From: Pseudomonadota bacterium
GTDB lineage: Bacteria; Desulfobacterota; Desulfobulbia; Desulfobulbales; Desulfocapsaceae
Assembly (NCBI GenBank): GCA_018821985.1
Contig: JAHJKP010000049.1
Span: 1 to 64,000, forward strand
DNA: 64,000 nt
Direction of reading: 5' to 3'
Positions within the stretch are counted from its first letter, which is position 1. Each line of letters begins with the position of its first letter. Positions 1 through 8,864 of this stretch are shown one piece after another. Both the position numbers and the translations under genes were made by a program. Below the pieces are notes generated by a model, which saw only the letters and a program-made list of their open reading frames with translations, was not told where the DNA came from and searched no databases.

Positions 1-70
1 AGCTCACCCTGGCATTTGCAGGATAGGCCGTCATTTCTTTTTACTTTTTACCTTTTACCTTGCAAACAGC

Positions 71-1231
71 ATGCAGAATTTCGTCTTTCATAATCCGACC
101 AAGATTCTTTTCGGCAAGGGCACCATTCCGGCCATCGGCCCTGAAACTGTGGCCTTTGGGAGCAAAGTCCTATTGGTGTATGGCGTAGGATCCATTAAAA
201 GGAATGGGATCTACCAGCAAGTAAGCGACTCCCTTCATAAATCCGGGGCCGAGATAGTTGAGCATCCGGGAGTCCAGTCCAACCCCCTGCTCAGCCATGC
301 ACGGGAAGGTATTGAGCTGGCCAAACGTCAGAAATGCCAAGTCGTCTGCGCCATCGGCGGAGGATCGGTGATTGATGAGGCCAAGGCCATCTGCGCCGGG
401 GCTGTAGTTGACCATGATGTCTGGAAATTCTTTACCGGCAAAAAGTCCGTCACCTCCCCCCTGCCCCTGACCACCGTCCTGACCCTGGCAGCATCCGCTT
501 CCGAAATGAATTCCGGCATGGTCATCACCAACGAAGAGACCAGACAGAAGTTTGGTTTCGCCAATAAAAAGCTCTATCCCAAGACCTCCATCCTCGACCC
601 GGAAGCAACCTTTACCGTCCCTGCCGACTATACCGCCTATGGGGCAGTGGATGCCATCGCCCATGTCCTCGAATTCTATTTCACCACCCAGGACCCGGCC
701 ACGCCTGTTCAGGATCGTTTCATGGAAGGACTAGTCATCAATGCCATGGAGAGCTGTAACCGGGTGCTTGCCGATCTGCACGACTATCAGGGACGTGCCG
801 ATCTCATGTGGACGTCCACCCTGGCCCTGAACGGGCTGACCGCAGCGGGCTTAGGCAAGGTGGGCTTCCCGATGCACCTGATCGAACACTCCCTCTCCGC
901 GCTCTACAATGTCCCCCATGGAGCCGGACTCTCCGCCATCATCCCCGGGTGGATGCGCCATCAGTGCCAAAGCACCCCCCAGCGTTTCGCCCAGTTTGCC
1001 GAACGGGTCTTTGATTGCAGGAGCGGTAGCAGCGAAGAACGGGCCCGAAAAGGGATCGACGCCTTGGAAGAATGGTTCCGGAAAATCGACAGTCCGATCT
1101 CTCTTGCCGCCCTGAATATCCCCAACCAAGACATCCCGCAGATTGCCGAAAATGCGGTAGCCCTGGCCAAGGTCTGGCGGATGCCGGACTATGACGGTGA
1201 ACGCATTCAGGCCATTCTGGCCGGTTGTTGA
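71..1231 (+). CDS. iron-containing alcohol dehydrogenase (YqhD/BDH type)
   Basis: Cytoplasmic group III alcohol dehydrogenase that should interconvert alcohols and aldehydes with NAD(P)H. Its 386 residues match the family length. The nucleotide-binding GGGS motif is at residues 97-100. The four metal ligands can be placed at D194, H198, H269 and H283, with the spacing seen in E. coli YqhD. The ATG at 71 lacks an obvious Shine-Dalgarno sequence, and the 70 bases before it hold no recognisable gene. The gene converges on coaBC and is not part of the glycan locus. The real substrate cannot be told from sequence; a butanol dehydrogenase or a general aldehyde reductase are both possible. Confidence 0.93.
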   Translation: MQNFVFHNPTKILFGKGTIPAIGPETVAFGSKVLLVYGVGSIKRNGIYQQVSDSLHKSGAEIVEHPGVQSNPLLSHAREGIELAKRQKCQVVCAIGGGSVIDEAKAICAGAVVDHDVWKFFTGKKSVTSPLPLTTVLTLAASASEMNSGMVITNEETRQKFGFANKKLYPKTSILDPEATFTVPADYTAYGAVDAIAHVLEFYFTTQDPATPVQDRFMEGLVINAMESCNRVLADLHDYQGRADLMWTSTLALNGLTAAGLGKVGFPMHLIEHSLSALYNVPHGAGLSAIIPGWMRHQCQSTPQRFAQFAERVFDCRSGSSEERARKGIDALEEWFRKIDSPISLAALNIPNQDIPQIAENAVALAKVWRMPDYDGERIQAILAGC

Positions 1232-1349
1232 TACGGGAAGGTAGAAGTGTAAGTCATTACGTCATGACAAATTTTTCTCGCGTAGCGGCGCATAGAAGGG
1301 ATTGTTCTGGTTCTCTCTCAGCGCCTCTGCGTCTTCGGCGCAATATCAG

Positions 1350-2567
1350 CTATTCCTTATTCCTCTTCTCCAGCATACGCACGACGTGATCCCAGATTAG
1401 GTCTGCCGTCTGCTCCTTGCTGACCAAAGGTAGAGGGCTGATGCCATCTTGATCAAGCAGGGTCACCTGATTGGTATCCGCCGCAAATCCGGTGTCTGCG
1501 GAGCCAATATCATTAATGGCGATCAGATCAAGATTTTTCTTCTTGAGTTTTTTCTCTCCCTCCGCCACATGGTTATGACTCTCGGCGGCAAAACCGACGA
1601 GCAGAAAGCCAGCCTTCTTCTTCAGTTTTCCCAGTTCTTTTAAGATATCCGAGGTCTGTTCCAGGGGCAGCTGCAGATCGGCCTGCTCTTTTTTTACCTT
1701 CTCGGCAAAGGGCGTAGCTGGTCTAAAATCACTCACTGCTGCTGCCTTGACAATCACGGATGCCTGATGACAATGGGCAAGTACCGCCTCATGCATCTCA
1801 CGAGCCGTCTCCACCCGCACGCAGCGCACATCTGGCGGGCAGGCAAGCGCTGTAGGCCCAGCAATCATGGTCACCTTCGCCCCTCGCCTCCTGGCTGTCC
1901 GGGCCAGACTGTATCCCATCTTCCCTGACGAACGGTTGCTGAGAAATCTGGCCGGATCCAGGGGTTCACGGGTAGGACCGGCGGTAATCAATATTTTCTC
2001 GCCTGCCAGATCTGGCACGGCCAGGATCTGGAGCATCACCTCCCGCGCCAGATCCCATTCCGGCAGACGTCCTGGCCCTTCTTCCCGGCAGGCCATACGG
2101 CCACTCTCGGGAACAAGAACCTGATAGCCATATTCTTTTAGTTTTTCGATATTTTCCTGCACGGCAGGATGACTGTACATCTGGCTGTTCATGGCCGGAC
2201 AGACAAGCACCTGTGCCCTGGTGGCAAGCACCGTGCAGGCCAGCAGATCATCAGCCATGCCATGCGCCAGACGGGAAATGGTATGGGCCGTAGCCGGGGC
2301 AATAACAAGAAGATCTGCCTCCCGTGCCAACTGGATATGGGGGATGCTCTCTGCGTCTTCCTGCGCAAACAAGCTGGTGTGCACCCGCTCACCGGAAAGA
2401 GCGGCAAAGGTAAGAGGAGCCACAAAACGGCAGGCAGAATCAGTCATGATCACTGCCACCCGCGCCTCTTCCTTGGTAAGAGAACTCACCCAACCGGCAA
2501 CCTTAAAGGCGGCAATACTGCCGGTCACTCCCACAACAATCCGTTTTCCCGCAAATGTTGTATGCAT
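1350..2567 (-). CDS. coaBC: bifunctional phosphopantothenoylcysteine decarboxylase / phosphopantothenate-cysteine ligase
   Basis: Two consecutive steps of coenzyme A synthesis in the cytoplasm: CoaB joins cysteine to 4'-phosphopantothenate and the FMN-dependent CoaC half decarboxylates the product. The 405-residue length is typical of the fusion. The N-terminal flavoprotein half has GVTGSIAAFK near residue 13, the PAMN substrate motif, and the active-site cysteine in MACREEG. The C-terminal CoaB half starts at ITAGPTREPLD and carries the conserved lysine in VKAAAVSDF. The ATG at 2567 lies 110 bases downstream of the Bax-inhibitor gene, beyond a terminator, so it is probably transcribed on its own. 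Confidence 0.96.
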   Translation of the reverse strand: MHTTFAGKRIVVGVTGSIAAFKVAGWVSSLTKEEARVAVIMTDSACRFVAPLTFAALSGERVHTSLFAQEDAESIPHIQLAREADLLVIAPATAHTISRLAHGMADDLLACTVLATRAQVLVCPAMNSQMYSHPAVQENIEKLKEYGYQVLVPESGRMACREEGPGRLPEWDLAREVMLQILAVPDLAGEKILITAGPTREPLDPARFLSNRSSGKMGYSLARTARRRGAKVTMIAGPTALACPPDVRCVRVETAREMHEAVLAHCHQASVIVKAAAVSDFRPATPFAEKVKKEQADLQLPLEQTSDILKELGKLKKKAGFLLVGFAAESHNHVAEGEKKLKKKNLDLIAINDIGSADTGFAADTNQVTLLDQDGISPLPLVSKEQTADLIWDHVVRMLEKRNKE

Positions 2568-2611
2568 AAAAAGATTTTACCTTTTAGATATTTATCAATA
2601 ATCCTGAAATA

Positions 2612-2650
2612 AAAAAGGCACGCCCCGCGCCGTGCAGAACATGCCTTTTT
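2612..2650 (-). terminator. intrinsic terminator of the Bax-inhibitor-1 gene
   Basis: Nine-base arms (2612-2620 and 2642-2650) enclose a GC-rich inner hairpin (GCAC/GTGC). On the minus strand the stem runs into six Ts. It lies 27 bases past the stop of the gene ending at 2677 and before the coaBC start. The A/T tails on both sides could let it act in either direction. Confidence 0.75.
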
Positions 2651-2676
2651 CATAATAATAACGACAATAATTCCTT

Positions 2677-3384
2677 CTAGTCCCGGCTGCCCCCAAAGAA
2701 TCTGAGCAACATGAGAAACAGGTTGATAAAATCAAGATAAAGGGCCAAGGCACCCATGATCGAACCTTTCCTGACCATCTCCTCACCCTGACTCATAATC
2801 CCCTGCTCGCCCATGTTTTTGATCCTCTGTACATCATAGGCCGTAAGTCCGGTAAAGATCAAGACGCCTGCCATGGAAATCACCCAGGACATGGCAGAAC
2901 TGTGCATAAACATGTTGACCAGCGAGGCAATGATAATGCCGATCAGACCCATGAAGAGAAAAGAGCCCAGACCGGAGAGATCACGCTTAGTCACCAGTCC
3001 GTAAACAGCCATGGCGCCAAACATCCCGGCCGTAATAAAAAAGGTCCCGGCAATAGATGATCGGGTATAAGCCAGAAAAATGGTGGACAAGGTCAAACCA
3101 TTCAGCGCAGCGTAACCGAGAAAAAGCCCGGTAGCCGTAGAGGCCTGAATTTTGTCCACCCGCGCCGAAAGATAAAAGACCATACCCAACTCAGCCAGGA
3201 TGAGGATCATGAACAGGGGGCTGGACACAATCTGCATGGCGATTCCGGATTCAGCGGCAAGATAGGCAACAACACCGGTAAGCCCAAGCCCAATGGCCAT
3301 CCAGTTAAAGACCTTGGCAAGGAAGATGGTGGATGCCTCCTGCCGGGCCTGGGCCAAGGTAATCTGATTTGTATTTCCGTACAT
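2677..3384 (-). CDS. Bax inhibitor-1 / YccA family membrane protein
   Basis: Inner-membrane protein of the BI-1/YccA/YbhL family with about seven predicted membrane segments and short loops, ending in the family's usual hydrophobic C-terminus followed by GGSRD. The E. coli relative YccA modulates the FtsH protease; other bacterial members behave as calcium leak channels. I chose the ATG at 3384 (MYGNTNQ) because GGAG lies 7 bases upstream; an ATG six codons earlier (3402) has no ribosome site. It is divergent from the CooC-like gene and ends in a clear terminator, so it is probably monocistronic. Its specific role here is not known. Confidence 0.92.
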   Translation of the reverse strand: MYGNTNQITLAQARQEASTIFLAKVFNWMAIGLGLTGVVAYLAAESGIAMQIVSSPLFMILILAELGMVFYLSARVDKIQASTATGLFLGYAALNGLTLSTIFLAYTRSSIAGTFFITAGMFGAMAVYGLVTKRDLSGLGSFLFMGLIGIIIASLVNMFMHSSAMSWVISMAGVLIFTGLTAYDVQRIKNMGEQGIMSQGEEMVRKGSIMGALALYLDFINLFLMLLRFFGGSRD

Positions 3385-3490
3385 GTCAATTCTCCTTTTC
3401 ATGGTTTACGTCTGACAGTAAATAGGATACATAAGTAGATTGTATCTTAATCATTTTGTTTCAGCATGCAAGAAAAAGAGGATGAGAAGG

Positions 3491-4243
3491 ATGAAGATTG
3501 CAATCAGCGGCAAAGGAGGCGTGGGCAAGACCACCATTATGGCTCTTCTGGCCAATGAGTTTAAAAAGGCTGGCAAAGATGTTCTGATCATTGACGCCGA
3601 TCCCAGTCCGCATATGGCAGAAACCCTGGGAGTCAAGAACATTGAAAAGATCAAGCCCATTGCCGAGATGACCAAGCTCCTGGTGGAACGCTCCGGCAAG
3701 GTGGAAGGGTCCCCTTTTTACAACATGAACCCCCAGGTAAACGACCTGCTCCACGACTTCATGATCAGTCATGAAGGGATTAAGCTCATGGTGCTTGGCG
3801 CCATCCAGACAGGTGACAAGGGCTGTGCCTGTCCGGAAAACAATGTGCTGCGCCGGATGTTGACCAAGCTCCTGCTCTCACCGGAACAGGTTGTCCTGCT
3901 CGACATGGAGGCAGGTGTTGAACATCTTGGCCGCGGCACCATTGCCGGCATTGACCAGCTGTTAATTGTAGTCATCCCCTCCCGCTCTTCCATCCGCACT
4001 GCCCTCAAGATCAAGAAACTGGCGGAAGATGTGAAAATTCCCAGGATTGCATTTGTCGGCAATCTGATCAAGGATGCGAGCGATCGTGCATTTCTAAGCG
4101 AAGGGCTGGGCAGCACACCCATTGCCTTCTTTACCGACTCCCAGGCAATCAGAGAGGCTGAACGGGCTGAAACTCCCCTGACCCACATTCCCGTTCCGGT
4201 AGAGGATGCATCACATCTCTTAATGGAGGCCTTGAGCAGATAA
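3491..4243 (+). CDS. cooC: CooC-like nickel-insertion ATPase (MinD/ParA fold)
   Basis: Deviant Walker A P-loop ATPase of the SIMIBI class: GKGGVGKTT right after the N-terminus, then DADPSPHMAETLG and a switch region with DMEAGVEHLGRG. The CAC motif in GDKGCACPEN matches the CxC nickel-binding pair of CooC, which loads nickel into carbon monoxide dehydrogenase. I start at ATG 3491, with GAGG 9 bases upstream; ATG 3482 and a start at 3440 are possible but add a lysine-rich tail unlike the family. No CODH subunit gene lies in the window, so its client must be elsewhere. The gene converges on the wcaJ-like gene with no clear terminator between. Confidence 0.85.
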   Translation: MKIAISGKGGVGKTTIMALLANEFKKAGKDVLIIDADPSPHMAETLGVKNIEKIKPIAEMTKLLVERSGKVEGSPFYNMNPQVNDLLHDFMISHEGIKLMVLGAIQTGDKGCACPENNVLRRMLTKLLLSPEQVVLLDMEAGVEHLGRGTIAGIDQLLIVVIPSRSSIRTALKIKKLAEDVKIPRIAFVGNLIKDASDRAFLSEGLGSTPIAFFTDSQAIREAERAETPLTHIPVPVEDASHLLMEALSR

Positions 4244-4336
4244 TCCTCCGGTCTGAAAGCTTGCCCGTAAAGAGGCCCCTCTTGCAAGTGCAACGGGATT
4301 TCGTCCACAGGATTTACTTACACTCAAGCTCTTAAC

Positions 4337-5752
4337 TTAATACGCCCCCTTGCCTCGCCACATACAACGCACAGTCTTGGCAATGATCTTCAGATCGGTC
4401 CACAGGGAATAGTTGAGGATGTACCAGTCGTCCAACTCGACCCGTTCGTTATAATCTTCAGCATCAGAGCGGCTCCCTACCTGCCAGGGACCGGTAACAC
4501 CGGGTTTCATGGAACAATAACGGCCAGCGCTTTCCTTATAAAAATCGCTCAATTCTCTGGCCACGATCGGGCGCGCTCCCACCACACTCATCTCTCCCTT
4601 CAGGACATTCAGGAACTGAGGCAGCTCATCAAGACTGGTTTTCCGCAGAAAACGTCCGATCCGGGTCACCCGGGGATCATTCTTGAGCTTGAAGGTGCGC
4701 TGCCACTCTTCACGCAAGGCATCATCTCCAGCCAAGAGTTCCTGCAATTTCCCCTCAGCCCCATCGCACATGGTCCGGAATTTCAGGCAGTCAAACTCTT
4801 TGCCGGCAGCGGCAATCCTTCTATGAAGGTAAAAAATCGGCCCTCTGCTCTCCAGTTTAATCAACAGGGCAATTATGAGGGTCAAAGGCAGAGTGAAAAA
4901 CAGGGCCAGGCTGGCAAAAACGAGATCAAAGCCACGCTTCCATTCGGTGTTCGGATTAAAATTAAGAACCATCAGATTGCCAAGGGATTGAATCTCGGCA
5001 TGATGCAGACCAAAAATGTAGAGATCAGGAACCAGATAGATACGTGCCCCTAACGATCTACATCTTCGCAGAATCGTAAAGATCTTTTTCTCAGCCCGCA
5101 TGGGCAGGGCAATATAGACATAATCGATATCATTATCGTTCAGATACTCCTCTACCATTGAGATATTACCCAATACAGGTTTTCCCATAACCTGCATGAC
5201 GTCATTTTCTTTGATCTTGTCATCAAAAAAGCCAATGACCTCAATCCCTGCCCAGGGAATAGCCTCAACTTCCCTGGCCAGCCTCATCCCAAGATCGCCA
5301 GCCCCGACGATTACAGCATGCCGGACATTTTTGCCTTGTGATCGGTAATATCGAAGGATCTTTCTGGCAATCACATGCAGGACAAAGAGCAAAAAGGGGG
5401 TCGTCAGCGACCAAAATAAAAAAACAGCCCGCGAATAGGCCTGGGATATTTTAAAAATAAAGAAATAGAACAACAACACGCCAATAACTGTGCCCCATGC
5501 CTTGACAATAACCAGAAACTCCTGATAAAACTTCCACCCTCGCCATGAACGATACAGCTGAAAGGAATGAAAACTGATCAGACACAAGAAGAGAGTAATC
5601 AATAGAAAACGGGTATAATAAAAAGTCCAAGGCACCCGGTACCAGACAAGCAGAAGCCAGAAATAGCCACCAACCACAATGATATCAAGTAAATGCAGGA
5701 CCTTAACCATCACAGAGCTTTGCTCGCGCAGATTTGCAGATAATATATTCAT
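4337..5752 (-). CDS. undecaprenyl-phosphate sugar-1-phosphate transferase (WcaJ-like)
   Basis: Polyprenyl-phosphate hexose-1-phosphate transferase that would start repeat-unit assembly by loading a sugar phosphate, often glucose or galactose, on undecaprenyl phosphate at the inner membrane. 471 residues. The N-terminal membrane segments fall within 17-130. A Rossmann-like domain has GAGDLG at 150-155. A membrane hairpin follows at about 276-296. The catalytic domain has KFRTM (324-328), KTSLDELPQ (371-379, with the catalytic DE dyad) and GARP (392-395). It is the last gene of the leftmost minus-strand glycan block, 180 bases after the preceding gene. A second, short PglC-like initiator at 55016-55624 implies that two glycans are made. 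Confidence 0.93.
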   Translation of the reverse strand: MNILSANLREQSSVMVKVLHLLDIIVVGGYFWLLLVWYRVPWTFYYTRFLLITLFLCLISFHSFQLYRSWRGWKFYQEFLVIVKAWGTVIGVLLFYFFIFKISQAYSRAVFLFWSLTTPFLLFVLHVIARKILRYYRSQGKNVRHAVIVGAGDLGMRLAREVEAIPWAGIEVIGFFDDKIKENDVMQVMGKPVLGNISMVEEYLNDNDIDYVYIALPMRAEKKIFTILRRCRSLGARIYLVPDLYIFGLHHAEIQSLGNLMVLNFNPNTEWKRGFDLVFASLALFFTLPLTLIIALLIKLESRGPIFYLHRRIAAAGKEFDCLKFRTMCDGAEGKLQELLAGDDALREEWQRTFKLKNDPRVTRIGRFLRKTSLDELPQFLNVLKGEMSVVGARPIVARELSDFYKESAGRYCSMKPGVTGPWQVGSRSDAEDYNERVELDDWYILNYSLWTDLKIIAKTVRCMWRGKGAY

Positions 5753-5932
5753 GCTCGCTTACAGCTAAACAAATGTTCCATATCAGTACCGGATAATTTA
5801 CTCACGGAAGGGATAATTGGTACTTGTAATGTATGGCCAAGTTGATCAAACGCATCAAGCATCTTGGTTGGATACAATCTCGACAAATTTCATTCCAACC
5901 TACCATCATGATATGATGGTAACTCAAACATG

Positions 5933-6847
5933 TTATATCTTAAAATCTTTTTTCAAAACCCTGGCCAGCAAAACAGCTTTAGTACATTGAAAAATAAAAA
6001 ACAAAAACCAATTCCATGAGATCCTGGTAAACAAACGACTTAACAATACATCTCCCAACGAGAGAAAACCATCGGGGAAATGTTTAAGAAAAGAGGCAAG
6101 CCCTGCAGCTCCCGTACGGCCTATCTTTAGAGGGTGCAGGGAAAGAAAAAGAGCATAATTCTGTACCGAGTCACGCATTTTAGAAAAGACCTGCTGCTTG
6201 CTCATCACTCCCATATGGGAACAAGTGTTGTCAATGTGCGATATGGTAAACGATTCTCCCAATCGAATTCCCCACTCAATATCTTCGAATCCGTATCCGG
6301 TAAATCGTGGATCGAATTGGACAGACTCCATTATATCACGACGCACCATGATGTTTGAGGTAAAAAGATACCGCCAGGGAATGCTTTTCCTGACAGATGA
6401 TGGCAGGGCCTCTGTCTTACCACTTTTATAAAGATAAAAAGAATATTCGGGATCCTTCTGTTTATTCTGACAATAACTGATTCCACCACAGACAATCTCG
6501 CTGCCCTGCCCCCCCTGTTCCAGATACGTTTGTATAAAATCATCCCGATCAGGAAGCATATCGGCATCCAAAAAGAGGACATATACTCCTTTTGCCTGCT
6601 GAAGAAGCGCATTACGGATCTCCGCCCGCCCCTTATTTACACTGGACTCCTCGTACCTGACAAGAGAGAGTTGGTCTGCCGCTGTTCTATTGGTAAATCT
6701 CTCAGTGGAGCCGTCATCCATGACAATTATCTCAACCCGCTGCCCTTCCGACAGATGCAGACATTGAGAGGAAAGGCTGGTAAGCAGTGGCCCAACATCC
6801 CAATTATAGACAGGAATTAAAACAGAAAGAAAAAAAGGAGAATCCAT
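5933..6847 (-). CDS. family 2 glycosyltransferase
   Basis: GT-A fold inverting glycosyltransferase facing the cytoplasm. Visible motifs are VLIPVYNW at the N-terminus, MDDGST near 43-48, the metal-binding DAD at 94-96, and GFEDIEWG at 186-193, which supplies the usual acidic catalytic ED pair. The C-terminal 40 residues are hydrophobic and basic, suggesting membrane association. It lies 8 bases from the next GT2 gene upstream, so the two are co-transcribed. The donor sugar and linkage cannot be told. Confidence 0.88.
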   Translation of the reverse strand: MDSPFFLSVLIPVYNWDVGPLLTSLSSQCLHLSEGQRVEIIVMDDGSTERFTNRTAADQLSLVRYEESSVNKGRAEIRNALLQQAKGVYVLFLDADMLPDRDDFIQTYLEQGGQGSEIVCGGISYCQNKQKDPEYSFYLYKSGKTEALPSSVRKSIPWRYLFTSNIMVRRDIMESVQFDPRFTGYGFEDIEWGIRLGESFTISHIDNTCSHMGVMSKQQVFSKMRDSVQNYALFLSLHPLKIGRTGAAGLASFLKHFPDGFLSLGDVLLSRLFTRISWNWFLFFIFQCTKAVLLARVLKKDFKI

Positions 6848-6855
6848 CGTTACAT

Positions 6856-7746
6856 TTAAGATTTAGTTTTTTTTACCAGGGCCAATTTGCTCCTGTATAA
6901 ACGAATGAGATGGTTCCATTCGAATTTTTCCAGTAAAATACGTATCTGCCGTTTAACCATGAGAAAATAATAATAGCTCTTCGTGGTAAAAAAAGACTTC
7001 TCCAAGAGCTCCGTTCTTGCTTTATGGGTTTCCTGAAGTGCACTTTTCCAATGTGCCTCGGAGACACCGTCATGCTGCATATTGGCAAGAACCAACTCAA
7101 TGGCCAGAAACTTGACCCCTTGCCTTTTAAAACGCAGCAACAACTCATAATCCATGGCAAATTTGTAATCAGTGGCAAAAAGACCGCAATGGTGATAAAT
7201 GCTGGCGCGGACAAAACAGCTGGGGTGAGTAACGGTCATCTCGCGTTCAAGCAAAGCTGGGACAGAATGACAGAGATATTCTCGTTTCAGACCTTTCCAA
7301 AACTGTATGCCCCCGCAGATAACCCCGACCTCCGGTTCTGCCAGGAAGTTTTCAACCACGCGCTTCACAGTGTCTACCTCGTACCAGTCTCCAGCATTAA
7401 CCAGCCCTATTATCTCTCCACGGGCGGCCCTGATACCTTTATTGAAGGCATCGCTGATCCCCTTGTCCGGCTCACTTTGCCAATAAGCAATTTTTGCATC
7501 ATATTCACGAATGATGGAGACGGTACCATCACGTGATCCGCCATCAATGACAATGTACTCTATAGGGTCATAGCTTTGCCGCAAGACACTGTCAATGGTT
7601 TGCCGAATAGACGACTCTCCATTGAACACAATGGTAATAATGGAAACCAGAGGATGCCCGGGCCCACCTTGCACCTCTATTCCCCGGCTACGCATGCCTC
7701 CGGCTCTCTCTTCCTGTTGATCCTGTAAAGAATAATCTGTTTCCAT
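6856..7746 (-). CDS. family 2 glycosyltransferase (WcaA/WcaE-like)
   Basis: GT-A glycosyltransferase with the pattern VSIITIVFNG, IDGGSRDGT (about 67-75) and SEPDKGISDAFNKG. This type is common in colanic-acid-like clusters. The metal-binding position reads NAGDW (about 117-121), a variation typical of this subgroup. The first 30 residues are charged and not conserved, so the internal ATG at residue 18 (MRSRGIE) may be the true start. Six bases separate it from the GT4 gene transcribed before it. Substrate unknown. Confidence 0.87.
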   Translation of the reverse strand: METDYSLQDQQEERAGGMRSRGIEVQGGPGHPLVSIITIVFNGESSIRQTIDSVLRQSYDPIEYIVIDGGSRDGTVSIIREYDAKIAYWQSEPDKGISDAFNKGIRAARGEIIGLVNAGDWYEVDTVKRVVENFLAEPEVGVICGGIQFWKGLKREYLCHSVPALLEREMTVTHPSCFVRASIYHHCGLFATDYKFAMDYELLLRFKRQGVKFLAIELVLANMQHDGVSEAHWKSALQETHKARTELLEKSFFTTKSYYYFLMVKRQIRILLEKFEWNHLIRLYRSKLALVKKTKS

Positions 7747-7752
7747 AAAATC

Positions 7753-8847
7753 CTATACCTTGCCCTGATACAACTCTGCGGTCTGAGATACACAGTTATC
7801 CCAGGAAAACATTTTCTCCCGTTCATATCCACGCATTCGTAATAAAGTTACAGTCTCTTTTGATTGCACTGTCGACTCCATAACCAGGCGCATCTCTTCT
7901 TCATCGCATGGATCAAAAAATACTGCGGCATCTCCGGCTATTTCAGGCATTGAACTGGTATTGCTGCAGGCAATGGGACAACCGCAACGCATTGCCTCCA
8001 GAAGCGGCAGACCAAAACCTTCATACAAAGATGGATAGACAAACAGAGCCGCATGTGAGTAGAGAGAGGCCAGTAAGGTATCATCTGCAGACAGATGTTT
8101 TATCCGTTCACTCACACATAAACCATCAAAAAATGAAAGCTCCTCAGATGTAAATCCACCTCCACCAACACAGATGAGATCAAATTCAGACCGTAACATC
8201 ATCGAATGACTGAAGGCCACGAGAAGCCTCTGAAAATTTTTCACCCCCCCTCTCAATCCCACATAGAGGAGATAAGGCCTGTGACAGTTCTCCACATCCT
8301 TGCTCTCCTCAGGTCTCTCCATTGACGAGGCAAGGGGAATAACAGTGATTTTCTCAGGAGAGACACCGAGGTATTCAATGAGATCATCACGGGTATTATT
8401 AGAGATTGCAATCAGATGATCGGCGCGAGCAATTGCCTTGGCCTTGAGTTCCGGGATATTAAGATCAGGTCCTTTAAACTGCGAGGGAAAACGTTCATGA
8501 ATCATATCATAAACAGAAAGGATACGAGGGACAGCAACGGACAGGGCAGTGGCAGAATAATAGGTCTCATGCAAGATATCTGGACAGTAACCCTTGAGAA
8601 TTGCACGACTGGCAATACGATTTATGGCTGGAAGGATACGATGCATCCCAGGAAAGGAAGGGATCTTCCTGCCAATTTTATGAACCGAACTGCAATCAAG
8701 ATATTCATTTATGTGAACAGGGGCCAGGACTGTTGTTTCGATCAGCGGTGAGTAGAGGGGAAGCCTGCTGGCAAGTTCGACAAAATACCTGGAAATCCCC
8801 CCCATTTTCTGCAGGGAAAAGATCTGATAGTCGTAAAATATATGCAT
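7753..8847 (-). CDS. family 4 glycosyltransferase
   Basis: GT-B retaining glycosyltransferase of 364 residues. The N-terminal acceptor domain begins MHIFYDYQIF with the GGISRYF loop. The C-terminal donor domain has LLYVGLRG near 194-200 and the EGFGLPLLE signature at 276-284, whose two glutamates bind the nucleotide sugar. SNTSSMPEIAGDAA follows, typical of mannosyl- or rhamnosyl-type GT4 enzymes. It sits in a four-glycosyltransferase run between the UDP-glucuronate decarboxylase and wcaJ-like genes. Cytoplasmic face of the inner membrane; donor unknown. Confidence 0.9.
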   Translation of the reverse strand: MHIFYDYQIFSLQKMGGISRYFVELASRLPLYSPLIETTVLAPVHINEYLDCSSVHKIGRKIPSFPGMHRILPAINRIASRAILKGYCPDILHETYYSATALSVAVPRILSVYDMIHERFPSQFKGPDLNIPELKAKAIARADHLIAISNNTRDDLIEYLGVSPEKITVIPLASSMERPEESKDVENCHRPYLLYVGLRGGVKNFQRLLVAFSHSMMLRSEFDLICVGGGGFTSEELSFFDGLCVSERIKHLSADDTLLASLYSHAALFVYPSLYEGFGLPLLEAMRCGCPIACSNTSSMPEIAGDAAVFFDPCDEEEMRLVMESTVQSKETVTLLRMRGYEREKMFSWDNCVSQTAELYQGKV

Positions 8848-8864
8848 AAAATCAGGTTCTCGGC

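Noticed and set aside
1232-1349. Tail of the gap with CTCTGCGTCTTCGGCG as a repeat element
   Set aside because: It resembles widespread degenerate intergenic sequences but no second copy occurs in this window, so it cannot be supported.
4244-4336. Terminator between the CooC-like and wcaJ-like genes
   Set aside because: The only palindrome (AAGAGG/CCTCTT) has a two-base loop and no T-run.
5901-5921. Hairpin (TACCATCA/TGATGGTA) between the GT2 gene and the wcaJ-like gene as a terminator
   Set aside because: No T-run follows on either strand, and the genes on both sides face the same way with functional continuity; it may be a chance palindrome.
8244-8800. G7 runs in the GT4 gene at 7753-8847 as phase-variation tracts
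   Set aside because: Seven Gs across two glycine codons occur several times in this window and are too short to be persuasive.
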